Positions 1 through 8,516 of a stretch of DNA of 64,000 bases are shown here, piece after piece. Location of the stretch: positions 1 through 64,000 of the forward strand of contig JAUXMY010000026.1 of NCBI GenBank assembly GCA_030683005.1, in the 5' to 3' direction. The stretch is from Caulobacter sp. Its GTDB lineage: Bacteria; Pseudomonadota; Alphaproteobacteria; Caulobacterales; Caulobacteraceae. Numbering within the stretch: position 1 is the first letter of the stretch; every line of letters begins with the position of its first letter. The notes below the pieces were generated by a model. The model did not search any database, was not told where the DNA came from, and was given only the letters and a program-made list of their open reading frames with translations. The translations under genes were made by a program, and so were the position numbers.

Positions 1-656
1 GTCCCCGTCGCGGGGGAGGGCGTACGGATCCGGCCCGATACGGCGACACGGGATGCGGAAATGCGGGATTTGCCCGTGGACCTGGCCTGCTCCGAAGGCT
101 CGCCGGGACAAAACCACGGAATCCGGGGAGGGTCGGCATCCTCCCCGCCCGCCGGGTCCGGCGCGAGAAGCGTCGGGACGCCTGGGGTCAAGGCCAGGCG
201 GCGGCAGCGTGTCCAGGGGGAATAACAAAGCCCCGGGTTCACGGCCCCCGAAGCGTTTCCGCGGCGGAGCGCGTCAGGCCTGCGTCGAAAACTTCAAAGC
301 ACTACCCCCACGGTTCCCGGACAAGGGCCGTGGCGCTCCGCCGTCCTCCCCAACCTGTTCGGGCCCCGCCCGTAGAGGCGGCGAAGCCGTGACTCCATCA
401 ATCCTCCCCGGAGCGAAGCGAGCGGGGAGGTGGCCTCGCGGAGCGAGGTCGGAGGGGGCGGCGCGACGCTTTCAGGATTGAACTCATTGCACGGCGGCCA
501 GTCTTCCAACGTCGGCGCCGCCCCACCACCGCCGTCCCGGCGGTCCCCCTCCCCGCAAGCGGGGAGGACGGCGAGGTAAAAACGCAACGGGGGCACGGGC
601 GTCGCCGCCCATGCCCCCGCACGGTTTTCGGTAGAGGAGATAGAGGGCGCCGAACC
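1..656. other. Non-coding stretch, no gene supported
   Basis: No convincing coding region is visible. The open frames here are Arg/Pro/Gly-rich, run straight through the inverted repeat at 403-568 and have no plausible ribosome binding site. The stretch is probably the region downstream of the bactofilin gene, which is transcribed leftward and stops at 657. The only structure I can name is the repeat pair listed separately. Confidence 0.6.
403..568. repeat. REPIN-like inverted pair, family 1 (no ORF)
   Basis: Two units face each other. The left unit (403-462) is a hairpin of the type CCTCCCC...GGGGAGG followed by GGTGGCC, a CGCGGAGCG core, GGTCGG and a G-run. The right unit (516-568) is the inverse arrangement, ending in CCTCCCCGC-aag-CGGGGAGG. 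The order of parts (hairpin, GGTGGCC, GCGGAGC, GGTCGGA, G-run) matches the arms of the element at 12548-13112, so I place both in one family. No reading frame lies between the units here. Confidence 0.75.
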
Positions 657-1169
657 CTAGCCGTGCGGCTTGGGCGGGGCGGCGAACGGGTCGCTGGGCG
701 CGGACGGCGCCGTGGAGATCGGCTGCGGCGCGGGCTGATGCTGCGGGGCGGTGGGGCGCTGGAACTTCAGGCTGCGGCCCTGGAAGAAGGCGCCTGTTTC
801 CATCGCCAGCTGTTCGTGGGTGATGTCGCCGTCGACGTAGGATGTCCCATAAAGACGCACCTGCTTGGCGGTGACCGCGCCGATGACGCGGCCGCGCACC
901 TCGGCGGCCTCGGCGTAGACCGAGCCCTCGATATGGCCGGTTTCGCCGACGGTCAGGCGGCCGACGCGCACGTCGCCGCGGACGGTGCCGTCGATCTGCA
1001 GTTCACCGTCGCCGGTGACGCCGCCTTCGATGGTGATTCCGTCGCTGATAAGGGATGCGACGCGCGGACGGGCCTTGGGCCCCTCAGGCGCGACCGGAGC
1101 CGGCGCGGCGGCCACGGGGGTCGCCTGGACGGGGGTCTTGGAGGGGTTCTTAGTCGGTTTGCTGAACAT
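657..1169 (-). CDS. bacA: Bactofilin
   Basis: Bactofilins polymerise without nucleotide into membrane-bound filaments that position cell-wall enzymes. The 170-residue product has the standard plan. A short N-terminus (MFSKPTK) resembles the membrane-targeting peptide of Caulobacter BacA. A Pro/Ala-rich linker follows to about residue 37, then a glycine/valine-rich right-handed beta-helix core from about 40 to 140 (repeats such as GDGELQIDGTVRGDV) and a Pro-rich tail. Its start lies 20 bp inside the end of the upstream M23 peptidase gene on the same strand, so the two are co-transcribed and probably translationally coupled. In related stalked bacteria a bactofilin works with the neighbouring M23 endopeptidase in morphogenesis; the same pairing is inferred here. 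The symbol follows the Caulobacter paralogue with this neighbourhood. Confidence 0.9.
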   Translation of the reverse strand: MFSKPTKNPSKTPVQATPVAAAPAPVAPEGPKARPRVASLISDGITIEGGVTGDGELQIDGTVRGDVRVGRLTVGETGHIEGSVYAEAAEVRGRVIGAVTAKQVRLYGTSYVDGDITHEQLAMETGAFFQGRSLKFQRPTAPQHQPAPQPISTAPSAPSDPFAAPPKPHG

Positions 1170-2301
1170 ATTCGCCGGCCTTCAAGAAACGGTTCGGGTT
1201 CTGAGCTCGGCCGTTGACCCACACTTCGTAGTGCAAATGTGGGCCAGTTGAGCGGCCAGTCGAACCCATCGATGCAATACGCTGGCCAACTGCCACGCGC
1301 TGACCCACGGAGACGCTGAAACCGGCGAGGTGAGCGTATCGGGTCTTGAAGCCGGCGCCGTGGTCGATCTCCACGGTGTTGCCGTAGCCCGAGCGGACTC
1401 CGGCGTAGGAAACGACGCCCGGGGCGGTAGCGTAGATGGGCGTGAACTGGGGTCCGGAGAAGTCGAGCCCGGAATGGAACGCCGGACGGCGGGTGAAGGG
1501 GTCGAGCCGCACGCCGTAGCTCGACGACTGGGCCGCGGCGCTGGTCGGGCGGTAGAAGGGCAGGCGCTTGGCGGCGTCGGACAGAGCCCGCATGTCGGAC
1601 ATGTTGTTGGCGGCACGCTGGATGCGCAGGGCGAAGCTTTCGTCGACGTCGAGGACCACGGCCAGGGCGCGGGGATCCTTGGCCTCGATCAGTGGCCCGC
1701 CGAGCGAAGTCCCGCGGCCGCGATAGCTGGTCGGGTCGAGGCCTGCCAGCCGGAAGGCCAGGCGCAGGCGTTCGGCCCGGCTGCGGGCGAAGCCCTCGGC
1801 GGCGTCGATCATCCGCTCCTGATCGATCAGCGTGTTCTGGATGCGCTGCACCGGCGTGGTGGCGTTCAGGCGCGGCTTGGCCGGGGCCAGGGCGGCCTGG
1901 GCGCCGGGGACGCCCTTGAAATCCTTGAGCAGTTCGGCGAGCGCGGCATGGCGGCTTTCCACCGAGCCGGCCAGCTCGTCGAAGGAGCCGTTGGTCGTCG
2001 ACAGCTGGGCGATGGCGCTGTTGAGGCGCGCCTGACGGTCAGCGGTGATCCGCTCCCAGTAGCGCTGCTGCTTGATCAGTTCCTGGTCGGCGGCGCTGAC
2101 CGACAGCGCGCTGACCATCATGGCGGCGGTGGAGACGCCCATCCACAGCGCGGCGGCGGCGATCAGGCCGGCCCCCATCATCTGCTTGCCCGTCGAAAGG
2201 ACGAAGCCCCGCATCTCGCCACCCGAGCGGATGTAGAGATGCCTTTCCGGGAAGAGCTCTTCCAGAGCTCGCCGAAGTCGCCGTACGCGCGTTACAGCCA
2301 T
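1150..2301 (-). CDS. M23 (LytM) peptidoglycan endopeptidase, membrane-anchored
   Basis: Predicted zinc D,D-endopeptidase that cuts peptidoglycan cross-links in the periplasm. With the ATG at 2301 (GGGGG just upstream) the protein has 383 residues. It has a short basic cytoplasmic N-terminus, one transmembrane segment at about 45-69, a long helical coiled-coil-like region, and a C-terminal LytM domain. The zinc/catalytic set is intact: H276 and D280 in HSGLDFSG, H324 in YAHL, and H355/H357 in GPHLHYE. An in-frame upstream start at 2403 would only add a basic, low-complexity leader and is less likely. The gene overlaps the downstream bactofilin by 20 bp; the pair matches the LmdC-type peptidase/bactofilin module of stalked bacteria. 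Function inferred from family and pairing. Confidence 0.9.
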   Translation of the reverse strand: MAVTRVRRLRRALEELFPERHLYIRSGGEMRGFVLSTGKQMMGAGLIAAAALWMGVSTAAMMVSALSVSAADQELIKQQRYWERITADRQARLNSAIAQLSTTNGSFDELAGSVESRHAALAELLKDFKGVPGAQAALAPAKPRLNATTPVQRIQNTLIDQERMIDAAEGFARSRAERLRLAFRLAGLDPTSYRGRGTSLGGPLIEAKDPRALAVVLDVDESFALRIQRAANNMSDMRALSDAAKRLPFYRPTSAAAQSSSYGVRLDPFTRRPAFHSGLDFSGPQFTPIYATAPGVVSYAGVRSGYGNTVEIDHGAGFKTRYAHLAGFSVSVGQRVAVGQRIASMGSTGRSTGPHLHYEVWVNGRAQNPNRFLKAGEYVQQTD

Positions 2302-2569
2302 AGCCCCCGAACCCGATTTTTTCGGTTTCGGCGTTATGCCTTGAAGATCGGGAAACACGCAAGGGGCTTCGCGCGTGGGGTGTGCGCGATGCCTTGATTC
2401 CAAGCTCTACAGAGCGAGGGTTAACCACATCGGGTGACTTCCGCCACAGGAACCGTCACCTTTGCTCGCGTCTGACGATTATTCAGAGCCGGGCGCGGCC
2501 TTTAGGCAACAGTTGGGGTTACTCTTGGGTCACTATGGTTTCGGCGGCCGGATGGGCGCCGGCGACGCT

Positions 2570-3031
2570 TTACCTTAACGCAAGGGCAGCCTCGAGAACC
2601 TGTTCGACATGGCCCGGCACCTTGACCTTGCGCCAGATGCGACGGACCACGCCTTCGCCGTCGATCAGGAAGGTCGAGCGGTCGATTCCCATGTATTCGC
2701 GGCCGTAGAGCTTCTTCTCCACCCAGGCTCCGTAGCGCTCGATCACGTCGCTGTCGGCGTCCGAGCCCAGCTCGACGGTCAGGCCGTGCTTGGCGCGGAA
2801 TTTCCCGTGCTTTGCCGCCGTGTCCTTGGAGACGCCGACGACCACGGCTCCGGCCGCCTCGAAGTCGGCCTTCGCCTGCGAGAAGCCGATGCTCTCGGTG
2901 GTGCAGCCGGGCGTGTCGTCCTTCGGATAGAAGAACAGCACCACGGTCCTGCCCTTCAGCGCCGCCAGCGACACCCGGCCAGTATCGGTCGGCAGGTCGA
3001 AATCGGGGGCGCTGTCGCCTTCGTTCAGCAT
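2570..3031 (-). CDS. bcp: Peroxiredoxin, BCP/PrxQ family
   Basis: Thiol peroxidase reducing hydrogen and organic peroxides in the cytoplasm with electrons from thioredoxin. The start at 3031 was chosen because GGAG lies 6 nt upstream; an ATG four codons earlier is possible. The peroxidatic cysteine is residue 43 in the PKDDTPGCTTE motif, and downstream the WRKVKVPGH stretch is typical of BCP. No cysteine occurs five residues after the first, where E. coli BCP has its resolving cysteine, and none elsewhere, so this is a 1-Cys form. It follows tyrS on the same strand across a repeat pair and may be read from the tyrS transcript. Confidence 0.93.
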   Translation of the reverse strand: MLNEGDSAPDFDLPTDTGRVSLAALKGRTVVLFFYPKDDTPGCTTESIGFSQAKADFEAAGAVVVGVSKDTAAKHGKFRAKHGLTVELGSDADSDVIERYGAWVEKKLYGREYMGIDRSTFLIDGEGVVRRIWRKVKVPGHVEQVLEAALALR

Positions 3032-3050
3032 CGTGGTCTCCACAATCTGT

Positions 3051-3143
3051 TGTCATCCCGGTCACCCGAAGGGTGAGCCGGGACCCAGCACCGTTACGCC
3101 GCCCGCCGGGTCCCGGATCAGCCTGCGGCTGTCCGGGATGACA
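3051..3143. repeat. REPIN-like inverted pair, family 2
   Basis: The left arm opens with TGTCATCCCGG and leads to CCGGGACCCAGC; the right arm is the inverse, GGGTCCCGG to CCGGGATGACA. The same family occurs at 16605-16713 and 23449-23559, and in diverged form at 59808-59906. Here it fills the gap between tyrS and bcp, both read leftward, and would fold into a large hairpin in the transcript. Confidence 0.8.
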
Positions 3144-3154
3144 GCGGCGGGGGA

Positions 3155-4411
3155 TCAGACCGGCTTGACCAGCACGATCTTCTTCTTGCCCTGGCTCAGC
3201 TTGATCACGCCGCCGACGACGTCGCCGCCTTCCAGCACGCGGTCGCCGTTGGTCTCCTGCGCGTCGTTCAGGCGCAGGCCGCCGCCCTGGGCCAGGCGGC
3301 GGGCCTCGCCGCGGGAGGCGCAGAGGCCGGCGTCGACCGCCACCGCCGCCAGGGTCGCGCCCAGCACGGATGCCGCCGCCAGCTCGACCGTCGGCAGGTC
3401 GGCCGACAGCGCCCCCTGCTCAAACGCCTTCTCGGCGGCGTCCCGCGCGGCCTTCGCCGCCTCGGCGCCGTGCAGCATGGCGGTCGCGGCGTCGGCGAGG
3501 GCCTTCTTGGCCTCGTTGATCGCCGCGCCCTGCATGGCTTCGTAGCGGGCGACCTCGTCCAGCGGCATGTCGGTGAACAGCTTCAGGAAGCGGCCGACGT
3601 CGGCGTCCTCGGCGTTGCGCCAGAACTGCCAGTAGTCGTACGGCGACCGCATGTCGGCATTCAGCCAGACCGCCCCCTGGGCCGTCTTGCCCATCTTGGC
3701 GCCCGAGGCGGTCGACAGCAGCGGCGTGGTCAGGCCGAAGGCCGGCTTGTGGTCGACGCGGCGGATCAGCTCCACGCCGTTGAGGATATTGCCCCACTGG
3801 TCCGACCCGCCCATCTGCAGCAGGCAGTTGCGCGACCGCGACAGCTCCAGGAAGTCCACCGACTGCATCAGCATGTAGTTGAACTCGAGGAAGGTCATCG
3901 GCTGCTCGCGCTCAAGCCGCTGCTTGACCGAGTCGAAGGCCAGCATGCGGTTGACCGTGAAGTGCACGCCGTAGTCGCGCAGGAACTGGACGTAGCCGAA
4001 CTTCGAGAGCCACTCGTCGTTGTCGACCATCACCGCGTCGGTGGGACCGTCACCGAAGGTCAGGAACTTGGCGAACACCGTCTTGATCGAGTCGATGTTG
4101 GCCTGAATGTCGGCCTCGCTGAGCAACTTGCGCGACTCGTCCTTGCCGGTGGGATCGCCGACCTTGGTCGTGCCGCCGCCCATCAGGACGATCGGCTTGT
4201 GGCCGGCCTGCTGCAGGCGGCGCAGCATCATGATCTGGATCAGGCTGCCGACGTGCAGGCTGGGCGCGGTGGCGTCAAAGCCGATGTAGGCGGCGATGGT
4301 CCCCTTCACGCAGGCATCGTCCAGCTCATCCGGGTGGGTGATCTGGTGGATGAAGCCGCGGGCTTCCAGCGTGCGCAGGAAGTCGGAGCGGAAGGGCTTG
4401 TCGGCGGTCAT
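3155..4411 (-). CDS. tyrS: Tyrosyl-tRNA synthetase
   Basis: Charges tRNA-Tyr in two steps through tyrosyl-adenylate. The ATG at 4411 has AAGGAG about 11 nt upstream and gives 418 residues, the normal bacterial length; the longer frame to 4561 adds an unrelated Pro-rich leader. The class I HIGH-like motif is HVGS at residues 53-56. The KMSKS-like motif appears as GAKMGKT around residue 240, and MGGSDQWGN marks the tyrosine-binding face. The C-terminus carries an S4-type RNA-binding domain ([10 protein letters not shown]...GGLRLND). The gene stands alone upstream of bcp, with a 276-bp non-coding region before it that should hold its promoter. Confidence 0.97.
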   Translation of the reverse strand: MTADKPFRSDFLRTLEARGFIHQITHPDELDDACVKGTIAAYIGFDATAPSLHVGSLIQIMMLRRLQQAGHKPIVLMGGGTTKVGDPTGKDESRKLLSEADIQANIDSIKTVFAKFLTFGDGPTDAVMVDNDEWLSKFGYVQFLRDYGVHFTVNRMLAFDSVKQRLEREQPMTFLEFNYMLMQSVDFLELSRSRNCLLQMGGSDQWGNILNGVELIRRVDHKPAFGLTTPLLSTASGAKMGKTAQGAVWLNADMRSPYDYWQFWRNAEDADVGRFLKLFTDMPLDEVARYEAMQGAAINEAKKALADAATAMLHGAEAAKAARDAAEKAFEQGALSADLPTVELAAASVLGATLAAVAVDAGLCASRGEARRLAQGGGLRLNDAQETNGDRVLEGGDVVGGVIKLSQGKKKIVLVKPV

Positions 4412-4687
4412 CGGGGCAGAGTCTCCTTGCGCGGACGGCTCTAGCACGCCGGGCGGGGAGGGGTTCAAGGTCAACAGCATCGTCAGGTCTCCGGAAAGGG
4501 GGACCGGCGGCTGTGTGCTGGGTCTTGGAGAGGTCACATGCCGCCGGAAGGGGGGCGGCATGCGATCGCAACGCCGCTCGTCAGAACGAGCGGGCGTAAT
4601 AGAGGGCGGCGAGGGCGGGCTTGGCGATCATGGGCTGTGGATAACCTCCGCCATTGACCGGCGTCAACCGCGGGGTATCGAAGGGTG

Positions 4688-5245
4688 ATGCTAGCTTTGA
4701 TCCCTCATCCGGATACGCCCTGTGACGCGGTCACGCACATAGAGGTCGACTTCGCTCGTCACCGGCCCGGCAGACTGGCTATGGTCTACATCGTTAGAGG
4801 TGACATCAGCCGTGTCCGCATGCCGACCTCTGTTGCTCGAAAGCGGGCGGATGATTTGTGGCGGCACACTTGCTTCGAGGTATTCGTGCGGGCGGAACCC
4901 GGGGCTGCCTATGTCGAGTTCAACCTGTCGCCATCGAACCAATGGGCGGCCTACCAGTTCGACGGGTACCGGAGCGGCCTAACCGTTGCACAGGGCGTAG
5001 AGCTGGTCGAGTTGAGGCAGGGCGAGGGCGTGAATGACGGCCGCTATGGCCTTACAGCGATGCTTGACCTTGAAGACAGGCCCGGGTTGCCGCTCAACGC
5101 GCCTTGGCACCTTGGCCTTTCGGCGGTGATCGAGGAGACGAACGGTGCCAAGTCCTACTGGGCGCTGGCCCACGCCCCGGGTAAGCCGGATTTCCATCAC
5201 CCAGACGCGTTTGCACACTATCTTGCCGCCGTGGAGCCCGCATGA
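4688..5245 (+). CDS. DOMON-like domain protein
   Basis: A 185-residue predicted soluble beta-sandwich protein of the DOMON-like group, whose members may bind sugars or haem; the ligand is unknown. Recognisable pieces are LWRHTCFEVFV, YVEFNLSPSNQWAAY and the late segment WHLGLSAVIEE with PDFHHPDAF near the end. There is no signal peptide. The start is the ATG at 4688, directly after a GTG that is also in frame. The stop overlaps the next start (ATGA), so translation is coupled to the NamZ-like gene. Base composition is less GC-rich than in its neighbours. Assignment rests on family resemblance only. Confidence 0.75.
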   Translation: MLALIPHPDTPCDAVTHIEVDFARHRPGRLAMVYIVRGDISRVRMPTSVARKRADDLWRHTCFEVFVRAEPGAAYVEFNLSPSNQWAAYQFDGYRSGLTVAQGVELVELRQGEGVNDGRYGLTAMLDLEDRPGLPLNAPWHLGLSAVIEETNGAKSYWALAHAPGKPDFHHPDAFAHYLAAVEPA

Positions 5246-6444
5246 AGTTCGGCATCGACCGCCTGATCTCCGAGCCCAAACTGCGCGCGGCGCTGGCCGG
5301 CAAGCGCGTGGCGCTGCTGGCGCATCCGGCCTCGGTGACGGCGGACCTGACCCATTCCATTGACGCCCTGATCGCCTGCCCGGACATCACCGTCAGCGCC
5401 GCCTTCGGCCCACAGCACGGCATGCGCGGCGACCTGCAGGACAACATGATGGAGTCGCCGGACTTCACCGATCCGGTCCACGGCTTTCCGGTGTTCAGCC
5501 TCTACGGCCAGACGCGGCGGCCGACCGGCCAGGCGATGGGCACGTTCGATGTGCTGCTGGTCGACATGCAGGACCTGGGCTGCCGCATCTACACCTTCAT
5601 CACCACGCTGCTCTATGTGCTGGAGGCCGCCGCCGAGCACGGCAAGGAAGTCTGGGTGCTGGACCGTCCCAACCCCGCCGGCCGGCCGGTCGAGGGCCTG
5701 ACCCTGCTGCCCGGCTGGGAGAGCTTCGTCGGCGCCGGGCCGATGCCGATGCGCCACGGCCTGACCCTGGGCGAGCTCGGCCGCTGGTTCATCGACCACT
5801 ACAAACTCGACGTCGAGTACCGGGTCATCGAGATGGAGGGCTACGATCCCGCCGCCGGCCCCGGCTTCGGCTGGCCGCTGGGCGAGCGGGCCTGGATCAA
5901 CCCCAGCCCCAACGCCCCCAACCTGTCGATGGCCCGCGCCTACGCCGGCACGGTGATGCTGGAAGGCACGACGTTGAGCGAAGGCCGCGGCACGACCCGG
6001 CCGCTGGAGCTGTTCGGCGCCCCTGACATCGACGCCCGCATGGTGATCGCTGCCATGCGGTCGCTGGCCCCGCAGTGGCTGAACGGCTGCCGCCTGCGCG
6101 ACACCTGGTTCCAGCCGACGTTCCACAAGCATGTCGGGGTGCTGAACAACGGCGTGCAGATCCATGTCGAGGACCCGAGCTACGACCACGATGCCTTCAA
6201 GCCCTGGCGCGTGCAGGCCCTGGGCTTCAAGGCGATCCGCACGCTCTGGCCCGACTACGACCTCTGGCGGGACTTCCCCTACGAGTACGTGTTCGACAAG
6301 CTGGCCATCGACGTCATCAACGGCGGCCCCGGCCTGCGCGAATGGGTCGACGACAGCGAAGCGGCGCCGGGCGACCTGGACGCGCTCACCACCCCGGACG
6401 AGGCGGCGTGGGAAGAGGCTCGCCAGCCGCACCTGATCTACTGA
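5242..6444 (+). CDS. namZ: NamZ-type exo-beta-N-acetylmuramidase (DUF1343)
   Basis: DUF1343 proteins include Bacillus NamZ, which removes terminal MurNAc from muropeptides or peptidoglycan during wall recycling. The 400-residue product covers the whole family. The N-terminal part contains GKRVALLAHPASV, FGPQHGMRGD and DVLLVDMQDLGCRIYTF, followed by DRPNPAGRPVEG and the C-terminal domain with WINPSPNAPNL and EGTTLSEGRGTTRP. No signal peptide is visible, unlike the secreted Bacillus enzyme, so a cytoplasmic recycling role is inferred. The start overlaps the stop of the DOMON-like gene by 4 bp. The next gene begins one base after its stop, so the three are one operon. Confidence 0.88.
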   Translation: MKFGIDRLISEPKLRAALAGKRVALLAHPASVTADLTHSIDALIACPDITVSAAFGPQHGMRGDLQDNMMESPDFTDPVHGFPVFSLYGQTRRPTGQAMGTFDVLLVDMQDLGCRIYTFITTLLYVLEAAAEHGKEVWVLDRPNPAGRPVEGLTLLPGWESFVGAGPMPMRHGLTLGELGRWFIDHYKLDVEYRVIEMEGYDPAAGPGFGWPLGERAWINPSPNAPNLSMARAYAGTVMLEGTTLSEGRGTTRPLELFGAPDIDARMVIAAMRSLAPQWLNGCRLRDTWFQPTFHKHVGVLNNGVQIHVEDPSYDHDAFKPWRVQALGFKAIRTLWPDYDLWRDFPYEYVFDKLAIDVINGGPGLREWVDDSEAAPGDLDALTTPDEAAWEEARQPHLIY

Positions 6445-6445
6445 C

Positions 6446-6988
6446 ATGACGATGCGCATCGCCCTGCTGCGCGGCGTCAATGTCGGCGGCGCGAGGAAGG
6501 TCGCGATGGCCGACCTGAAGGTCATGATCGAGGCGCTCGGCTTCACCGAGGTGAAGACCCTGCTGCAGAGCGGCAATGTCGTGTTTCGCGCCGGCGACGA
6601 GACCGAGGCGGCGCTGGAAGCCCATCTGGAGTCCGAGACCGAGAAGCGGCTGGGCCTGAAGACCAGCTACCTCGTCCGGGATGTGGCGCAATGGCGGGCG
6701 ATCATCGACGCCTGCCCATTCCCGAAAGAAGCGCAGGCCGAACCCTCGCGCACCCTGGTCACCGTTGGCCGCAACGCCATGCCGGCCGAGGCCCTCGACG
6801 CCGTCCGCGCCGTCCTGCTGCCCCACGAGAAGCTCAAGGCGGTCGAGCGGCAGGTCTATGCGTATTTCGGCGAGGGCATGGGCCAGTCGAAGGCGGCCGA
6901 GCTGCTGAACCGCAAGGCGGTGAAGGCCGTGGCCACGGGCAGGAACTGGAACACGGTGCTGAAGATCGGGGCGTTGCTGGGGGCGTGA
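6446..6988 (+). CDS. DUF1697 family protein
   Basis: A 180-residue member of the DUF1697 family, identified by the start MRIALLRGVNVGG, the segment LQSGNVVFRA and the C-terminal RNWNTVLKI. Members are small cytoplasmic alpha/beta proteins with no established activity. It begins 1 nt after the NamZ stop, with a second ATG two codons later that could equally be used. No metal or catalytic motif can be pointed to. It ends before a repeat pair and the convergent ppa gene. Confidence 0.85.
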   Translation: MTMRIALLRGVNVGGARKVAMADLKVMIEALGFTEVKTLLQSGNVVFRAGDETEAALEAHLESETEKRLGLKTSYLVRDVAQWRAIIDACPFPKEAQAEPSRTLVTVGRNAMPAEALDAVRAVLLPHEKLKAVERQVYAYFGEGMGQSKAAELLNRKAVKAVATGRNWNTVLKIGALLGA

Positions 6989-7020
6989 GCCCCGCTTCAC
7001 CTCCGTAGGGTGATGTGGCG

Positions 7021-7130
7021 CAGTGCGTCCTTCGACACGCCGCTGCGCGGCTGCTCAGGATGACTGGGCTGGAAGGCTAACCACCATAGTCATGCTGAGC
7101 AGCGCCGCAGGCGCGTGTCGAAGCACGCAG
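7021..7130. repeat. REPIN-like inverted pair, family 4
   Basis: The left arm has the order TGCGTCCTTCGACACGC, CTGCTCAGGATGAC. The right arm is its inverse, GTCATGCTGAGCAGC to GTGTCGAAGCACGCA. Sister copies lie at 57343-57454 and 63386-63485. The pair lies between two convergent genes (DUF1697 and ppa), so the hairpin could also help to end transcription on both strands. Confidence 0.8.
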
Positions 7131-7143
7131 GGCCTCTCCCGCC

Positions 7144-7677
7144 CTACTTCGCCGCCTTCGCCCGCGCGATGCCGTCCAGCACCATCTGCCGCGCTTCGGC
7201 CGCGTCGCCCCAACGGACGATCTTGACCCACTTGCCGGGCTCCAGATCCTTGTAGTGGGCGAAGAAGTGCTCGATCTGGTCAAGGGTGATCTGCGGCAGG
7301 TCGGTGTAGTTCTGGACGGTCTCGTAGCGCTGGGTCAGCTTGCTGGACGGCACGGCGATCAGCTTCTCGTCGCCGCCGGCCTCGTCCTCCATGATCATCA
7401 CCCCGACGATGCGGCAGCTCATGATCGCGCCCGGCACGATGGCGCGGGTGTTGGCCACGATGACGTCGCAGGGGTCGCCGTCGTCCGACAGGGTGTGCGG
7501 GATGAAGCCGTAGTTCCCGGGGTAGCGCATCGCCGTGTACAGGAACCGGTCGACCATCAGGGCCCCCGACTCCTTGTGCATCTCGTACTTGATCGGCTCG
7601 CCGCCGATCGGGACCTCGATCACGACATTGACCTCGTGCGGCGCATTGGCGCCGACGGGCACAGCTTCCAGACGCAT
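7144..7677 (-). CDS. ppa: Inorganic pyrophosphatase, family I
   Basis: Hydrolyses pyrophosphate to phosphate in the cytoplasm, pulling biosynthetic reactions forward. The 177-residue length is standard for bacterial family I enzymes. The active-site signature D-G-D-P-C-D is present in [20 protein letters not shown] (substrate-binding lysine and glutamate), YPGNYGFIP and [10 protein letters not shown] are also conserved. Metal-binding aspartates are all retained. The gene is the second of a leftward pair, 38 bp after the alpha/beta hydrolase gene. Confidence 0.97.
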   Translation of the reverse strand: MRLEAVPVGANAPHEVNVVIEVPIGGEPIKYEMHKESGALMVDRFLYTAMRYPGNYGFIPHTLSDDGDPCDVIVANTRAIVPGAIMSCRIVGVMIMEDEAGGDEKLIAVPSSKLTQRYETVQNYTDLPQITLDQIEHFFAHYKDLEPGKWVKIVRWGDAAEARQMVLDGIARAKAAK

Positions 7678-7715
7678 GTGTCTACTTCCTACAGATCAGG
7701 TCTTCGGACCGGCGG

Positions 7716-8366
7716 TCAGGCCGGGTCGGCTTCCAGGCGCTTGTCGAGGTAGTCGCCGACATGGCCTTCGACGGCGGACAGCTTCTCGGCCCAGAAGTGG
7801 TTGGCGCCCTCGACCAGTTCATAGTCGATGACGATGCCCTTCTGGGTGCGCAGTTTGGAGACGACCCGCTCCACCTCGACCGGCGGCACGATGGTGTCGG
7901 CCTGGCCATGCAGGATCAGGCCCGAGGCCGGGCAAGGGGCCAGGAAGCTGAAGTCGTACATGTTGGTCGGCGGCGAGACGCTGATGAAGCCGTCGGTTTC
8001 CGGGCGGCGCATCAGCAGCTGCATGCCGATGTAGGCGCCGAAGCTGTAGCCGGCGACCCAGAACTGGCTGGCCTGCGGGTTGGTCGCCTGCAGCCAGTCC
8101 AGGGCGGTGGCCGCATCGGCCAGCTCGCCGATGCCGGCGTCGAACTCGCCCTGGCTGCGGCCAACGCCGCGGAAGTTGAAGCGCAGCACCGAGAAGCCGC
8201 GCTTCATGAACAGGTGGTACAGCTGAACCGACACCGGGTGGTTCATATGCCCGCCCGCGCGGGGGTGCGGGTGCAGGATCAGGGCGATCGGCGCGTTCTC
8301 ACGCTTGCCGGGGGAGTAGCGACCTTCGATCCGTCCGGCCGCGCCGGTCAGAACAACCTCGGGCAT
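7716..8366 (-). CDS. Alpha/beta hydrolase
   Basis: A 216-residue compact alpha/beta hydrolase of the dienelactone-hydrolase-like group often found as COG2945 proteins. The nucleophile elbow is GYSFG, the acid is D in HGQADTIVP and the base is H in GANHFW. The early motif HPHPRAGGHMNHP (oxyanion region) and FNFRGVGRSQG are family hallmarks. No signal peptide or membrane segment is seen, so it is cytoplasmic. The substrate is unknown. It starts divergently from iscR, leaving about 150 bp that must hold both promoters. Confidence 0.85.
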   Translation of the reverse strand: MPEVVLTGAAGRIEGRYSPGKRENAPIALILHPHPRAGGHMNHPVSVQLYHLFMKRGFSVLRFNFRGVGRSQGEFDAGIGELADAATALDWLQATNPQASQFWVAGYSFGAYIGMQLLMRRPETDGFISVSPPTNMYDFSFLAPCPASGLILHGQADTIVPPVEVERVVSKLRTQKGIVIDYELVEGANHFWAEKLSAVEGHVGDYLDKRLEADPA

Positions 8367-8406
8367 CCGGGCTCCTGTTCTTGGCCAAAGCGGGGTCAGA
8401 ATACTT

Positions 8407-8423
8407 GACCATTCCGCTTGGTC
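8407..8423. promoter_or_regulatory. Candidate IscR operator (GACC-N9-GGTC dyad)
   Basis: An inverted repeat GACC-N9-GGTC (within ACTTGACC...GGTCTT) lies between the divergent hydrolase and iscR genes, about 95 bp before the iscR start. Rrf2-type regulators usually repress their own suf/isc operon from such a position. The assignment to IscR is inference from location; the dyad is visible but short. Confidence 0.35.
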
Positions 8424-8516
8424 TTCCTAAATCCGCCTTGTGCGATCGGGCTGGCCCGGCTCGCGCGAGGCGCGGCTTTAGCACAGGCCGCCCGCCGGAT
8501 GCCAAGGAATCTCGCC

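Noticed and set aside
53..481. Open frame of 142 codons at the left edge
   Set aside because: Arg/Pro/Gly-rich shadow running through the inverted repeat, with no ribosome binding site or recognisable family.
2308..2332. Terminator-like hairpin CCGAACCC...GGTTTCGG before the M23 gene
   Set aside because: The T-run lies inside the loop rather than after the stem, so it does not fit an intrinsic terminator.
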